Assembly (NCBI GenBank): GCA_965367295.1
Contig: CBDUHN010000004.1
Location: 80,950-144,949, forward strand
DNA length: 64,000 bases
Reading direction: 5' to 3'
From: JAIVHA01 sp965367295
Lineage (GTDB): Bacteria > Pseudomonadota > Gammaproteobacteria > DSM-19610
Shown: positions 61,884 to 64,000 of the stretch, piece after piece
Position numbering within the stretch: the stretch's first letter is position 1
Layout: every line of letters begins with the position of its first letter
Program-made: the position numbers and the translations under genes
Notes under the pieces: model-generated
Told to the model about the DNA's origin: nothing
The model's input: the letters and a program-made list of their open reading frames with translations, nothing else
The model's database searches: none

Positions 61884-62522
61884 ATGAATCACGGAGAGGT
61901 CGGCACACTGTTGCACCTCGGCCTGGCCTGGCTCGGCTATTTCGCCGTGCACTCCCTGCTGGCCAGTCACCGTTGCAAGCACTGGGTAAACCAGCATTTT
62001 CCAGGCCTGCAGCCCCGCTATCGGTTGCTCTATAACCTGCTGGCGACGCTGCTGCTGATCTGGCCACTCTGGTTGCTGTATCAATACAGTGGGCCGCTGC
62101 TATGGCGCTGGAGTGGGATCTGGGCCTGGTTCGCCAATGGCCTGGCCACACTGGCCCTGCTGGGCTTTGTGCTCAGCAGTCGCGCCTATGACACCCTTGA
62201 TTTTCTTGGCCTGCGCCAGTGGCGCACAGGCCGGCAGGAACCGGCGAGGTTCAGCCTGTCCCTCTGGCATCGCTTTGTGCGCCATCCCTGGTACAGCTTC
62301 GGACTGCTGATTCTCTGGACCCGGGACATGAACACCGCGCTACTACTGTCGGCACTGTGTATCACGCTGTATTTATGGGTGGGATCGCGGCTTGAGGAAC
62401 GCAAACTGGCACACGAACTGGGGGATATCTACCTACGCTACTGCGAGCGGGTGCCGGGGTTGATACCCAGACCCTGGCGCTACCTGTCACGGGAACAGGC
62501 GCGCCGGTTGCTGGATCAGTGA
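61884..62522 (+). CDS. Membrane protein of the isoprenylcysteine methyltransferase / NnrU-like group
   Basis: 212 residues with five to six membrane helices. The C-terminal part carries R-H-P-W-Y-S-F-G, E-E-R-K-L and the C-x-R-V-P-G-L-I-P ending that recurs in ICMT/PEMT-type membrane methyltransferases, where it binds SAM. The N-terminal helices with H-S-L-L-A-S-H resemble NnrU-like proteins. The substrate cannot be named. Its 3' end overlaps the convergent Rsd-like gene by seven bases. Confidence 0.72.
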   Translation: MNHGEVGTLLHLGLAWLGYFAVHSLLASHRCKHWVNQHFPGLQPRYRLLYNLLATLLLIWPLWLLYQYSGPLLWRWSGIWAWFANGLATLALLGFVLSSRAYDTLDFLGLRQWRTGRQEPARFSLSLWHRFVRHPWYSFGLLILWTRDMNTALLLSALCITLYLWVGSRLEERKLAHELGDIYLRYCERVPGLIPRPWRYLSREQARRLLDQ

Positions 62523-62971
62523 CGAGCGCCCGTCAGGGCACCGATCATCTGATCCTCCAGTTGAATCCGGTCCGCCAGGGCTTCGCCCAACCGGGACAGG
62601 TCATCGGATAACAGGTCGACACACTCTTCCAGTCGGGCCTTTTCGTATTTGTCGTTGAATTGCAGGATGGCGTCGGTGGTGCGGGCAATCTGCGGATACA
62701 CCTCATCGGCCAGTTTCAGCACCGGGGTCCGGCGTTCGACGCTGCCTTCGAGAAACCGGTACAGCTGAAAATGGGCACTCGCGGTGTAATCGATCAGGGC
62801 TTCACAGAATTCCTGTAGCGCCTCGCTGATGCCTGGCTCCGCCTCGAAGGGCCGCCGGCTGACCAGGTCGCTGAAGCGTGCCAGCGTTTCGGTGCGTGTC
62901 TGTACCAGAGTGGCCAGTTTTTCCTGGGACGCGCCACGGCGCTCTTTTCCACCGTTATCTTTCGATGCCAT
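62516..62971 (-). CDS. Rsd/AlgQ-like anti-sigma-70 regulator
   Basis: 151 residues from the ATG at 62971. All-helical. The segment L-Q-E-F-C-E-A-L-I-D-Y-T-A-S-A-H-F corresponds to the F-C-Q-x-L-V-D-Y-x-S-A-G-H-F region of Rsd/AlgQ, and the end L-G-E-A-L-A-D-R-I-Q-L-E-D aligns with the last helix. Rsd binds region 4 of sigma-70 and favours alternative sigma factors; AlgQ in Pseudomonas has additional regulatory roles. The N-terminal 20 residues are charged and specific to this protein. Confidence 0.78.
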   Translation of the reverse strand: MASKDNGGKERRGASQEKLATLVQTRTETLARFSDLVSRRPFEAEPGISEALQEFCEALIDYTASAHFQLYRFLEGSVERRTPVLKLADEVYPQIARTTDAILQFNDKYEKARLEECVDLLSDDLSRLGEALADRIQLEDQMIGALTGARH

Positions 62972-62983
62972 ATTGCACTCCAA

Positions 62984-63256
62984 CCCTCACAGGATCTTTA
63001 AATTTGTTTGATTGCACGGGTGAACATCCTGTTCGCAGTCAGCACTCCCGACACCCACGTTCCCGCAGGCTGACCGGGTTCCGGTACCCTGTTCACCAGC
63101 GGGTGAAGCGGTTTTCCGTCTGCCCCGATTTTTGCGCCGATCCACATTTCAACCGTAACTTTTTGTAAAAGCTGCAGCTTTCAGCCAGCAGACTATATAT
63201 TGCTGGATTTTTGACCATCCGGCAACCGCCCTGGAACCACCCGTCATGGAGGTGAG
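62984..63256. other. Gap between the Rsd-like gene and the isc region
   Basis: No gene is seen. It contains AAAGCTGCAGCTTT (63167-63180), a palindrome. Directly after it is a hairpin CCAGCA/TGCTGG (63185-63206) followed by ATTTTT, which could terminate plus-strand transcripts. Minus-strand promoter elements for the Rsd-like gene must lie here but are not obvious. Confidence 0.4.
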
Positions 63257-63325
63257 ATGGATAGACAAAGGAACCCTGTCCGCTGCTGCAGGTCGAAGCA
63301 GTTGTTGGAAAACTGCAGTGGTTGA
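63257..63325 (+). CDS. Possible 22-residue cysteine-containing leader peptide
   Basis: The ATG at 63257 follows GGAGGTGAG closely. The frame encodes 22 residues with three cysteines, two of them consecutive (V-R-C-C-R-S), and stops at 63325 just before the isc operator. Cys-rich leader peptides are known to sense cysteine supply upstream of sulphur genes in other bacteria. No promoter is evident upstream, so this is tentative. Confidence 0.25.
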   Translation: MDRQRNPVRCCRSKQLLENCSG

Positions 63326-63337
63326 GTAAATTACTCA
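63323..63337. promoter_or_regulatory. Second palindromic operator candidate upstream of iscR
   Basis: TGAGTAAATTACTCA is a perfect palindrome about 20 bp upstream of the main IscR-type site. It may be a second regulator site. Confidence 0.45.
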
Positions 63338-63343
63338 GAAATT

Positions 63344-63377
63344 ATTCTTGACTGTTTAAGTCAAGTATTACTATTAT
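63344..63377 (+). promoter_or_regulatory. iscR promoter with IscR type-1 operator
   Basis: The 25 bases at 63344-63368 (arms ATTCTTGACT and AGTCAAGTAT) match the IscR type-1 consensus I recall at 23 positions. The -35 TTGACT (63348-63353) lies inside the site and TATTAT (63372-63377) is 18 bp downstream, so bound regulator would block RNA polymerase. Confidence 0.75.
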
Positions 63378-63454
63378 ATTCCCATCCCCGCGACAGGGAA
63401 TCGGCTTTTCTACCCTGCGCTCCGTTTGTTAACGTAAGAAATGTGAGGTTTGTC

Positions 63455-63907
63455 ATGAAATTATCAACCAAAGGCCGTCACGCCATTACCGCAATGATGG
63501 AGCTCGCAATACGCCACCGCAATGGTCCAGTGACCTTGGCAGACATCTCCGTCGAGCAATCGATTTCCGTTTCCTACCTGGAACAGCTGTTTGCCCGCCT
63601 GCGCAAGAGCGGTCTGGTTACCGGACTGCGCGGTCCCGGTGGTGGTTATTGCCTGCGTCACCCCGCCGGTGAAATTACCATCGCCCAGATCCTGGAAGCG
63701 GTGGATGATGTCCTGCCCGCACGTCGCGAACCGATCCCCGGTGAGGAATGGGCGGAAAGCCTGATCATGTGGAATCGTCTCAGTGACCGCATCTATGGCT
63801 TCCTGAACGACATCAGCCTTGCGGATGCCATCGACCAGCAGCAGGCTGCCCATACGGGTGCGGAACGACCGGCCTTTACGCCGAATCTGCAGCGTAGCGC
63901 CGCCTAG
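63455..63907 (+). CDS. iscR: IscR-type Rrf2 regulator lacking the Fe-S cluster ligands
   Basis: 150 residues from the ATG at 63455, with GAGG six bases upstream; GTG 63443 is the alternative. The winged-helix domain is very close to IscR: M-K-L-S-T-K-G-R-H-A-I-T-A-M-M, S-Y-L-E-Q-L-F-A-R-L-R-K and R-G-P-G-G-G-Y. The W-x-R-L-S-D-R-x-x-G-F-L-N-D-I dimerisation helix is also IscR-like. Where E. coli IscR has Cys92, Cys98, Cys104 and His107, this protein has A-R-R-E-P-I-P-G-E-E-W-A-E-S-L, with no Cys or His. A single Cys sits in the G-Y-C-L wing. It cannot bind the 2Fe-2S cluster in the known way. It is followed directly by iscU. Confidence 0.88.
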   Translation: MKLSTKGRHAITAMMELAIRHRNGPVTLADISVEQSISVSYLEQLFARLRKSGLVTGLRGPGGGYCLRHPAGEITIAQILEAVDDVLPARREPIPGEEWAESLIMWNRLSDRIYGFLNDISLADAIDQQQAAHTGAERPAFTPNLQRSAA

Positions 63908-63946
63908 GCTACGCCGCACAACCGATACGGGAACGAGGACAGAAGC

Positions 63947-64000
63947 ATGGCATACAGTGACAAGGTACTGGATCATTACGAAAACCCCCGCAATGTGGGT
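63947..64000 (+). CDS. iscU: Fe-S cluster scaffold IscU, 3' end outside the window
   Basis: Only the first 18 codons are visible, but they read M-A-Y-S-D-K-V-L-D-H-Y-E-N-P-R-N-V-G, almost identical to the E. coli IscU N-terminus. GAGGA lies upstream at about 63935. It starts 39 bases after the iscR stop, so the usual iscS gene between iscR and iscU is missing at this position. Confidence 0.9.
   Translation, partial: MAYSDKVLDHYENPRNVG

Overview
The window reads as the chromosome of a moderately GC-rich gammaproteobacterium. The evidence is gene order: murJ-ribF-ileS-lspA-fkpB-ispH divergent from rpsT, rplU-rpmA-obgE divergent from ispB, and a minor-pilin cluster between thiO and ispH as in Pseudomonas. 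GH17-GT2 (NdvB-like), Rsd/AlgQ-like, MazG and AmtB proteins fit the same group. The genus cannot be named from the sequence alone.

Layout. 1-7.6 kb: 3' part of a membrane GGDEF-EAL protein, a methyltransferase, an NdvB-like beta-glucan enzyme, tRNA-Thr(CGT), an Irr-like Fur-family regulator and thiO. 7.6-18.6 kb: type IV pilus minor-pilin genes in two tandem sets. One is fimT-pilW-pilX-pilV, with a divergent pilin gene. The other is fimU-pilV-pilW-pilX-unknown-pilY1-pilE, with visibly different base composition. 18.9-19.1 kb: a 60-residue PEP-CTERM protein. 19.2-32.2 kb: housekeeping genes (isoprenoid, lipoprotein, isoleucyl-tRNA, FAD, peptidoglycan flippase, S20, proline, ObgE, L27, L21, IspB), tRNA-Pro(CGG) and a thioredoxin-like protein. 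32.3-37.2 kb: amtB with a likely sigma-54 promoter, a decayed GGDEF fragment, and a SulP transporter / universal stress protein / DksA-like trio.

37.3-57.4 kb is the most distinctive region: one roughly 20-kb minus-strand transcription unit. In order of transcription it holds a candidate c-di-GMP-I (GEMM) riboswitch with an overlapping terminator, a VPxPA-CTERM protein, a PstS-like binding protein, a TpsB transporter and a 3449-residue filamentous-haemagglutinin-like TpsA. These are followed by an ExbB fused to DUF2341/LamG-type domains, ExbD, TonB, a porin and a periplasmic coiled-coil protein. It resembles, from memory, the P. aeruginosa pdtA/pdtB-exbB2/exbD2/tonB4 locus, but adds a second-messenger RNA switch and a sorting-signal protein. 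Just upstream are a LapG-like periplasmic protease and, divergently, a ribbon-helix-helix protein paired with another VPxPA-CTERM protein. The working model is c-di-GMP-induced production of a giant surface adhesin with its own transporter and TonB-type motor.

59.6-64 kb: mazG, fbp, a membrane methyltransferase-like protein and an Rsd/AlgQ-like protein. The end of the window holds an IscR homologue that lacks the Fe-S ligands yet sits behind a near-perfect IscR type-1 operator, followed directly by iscU with no iscS between. A family of short palindromic repeats (core GGATTCATTCGG) recurs in intergenic gaps.
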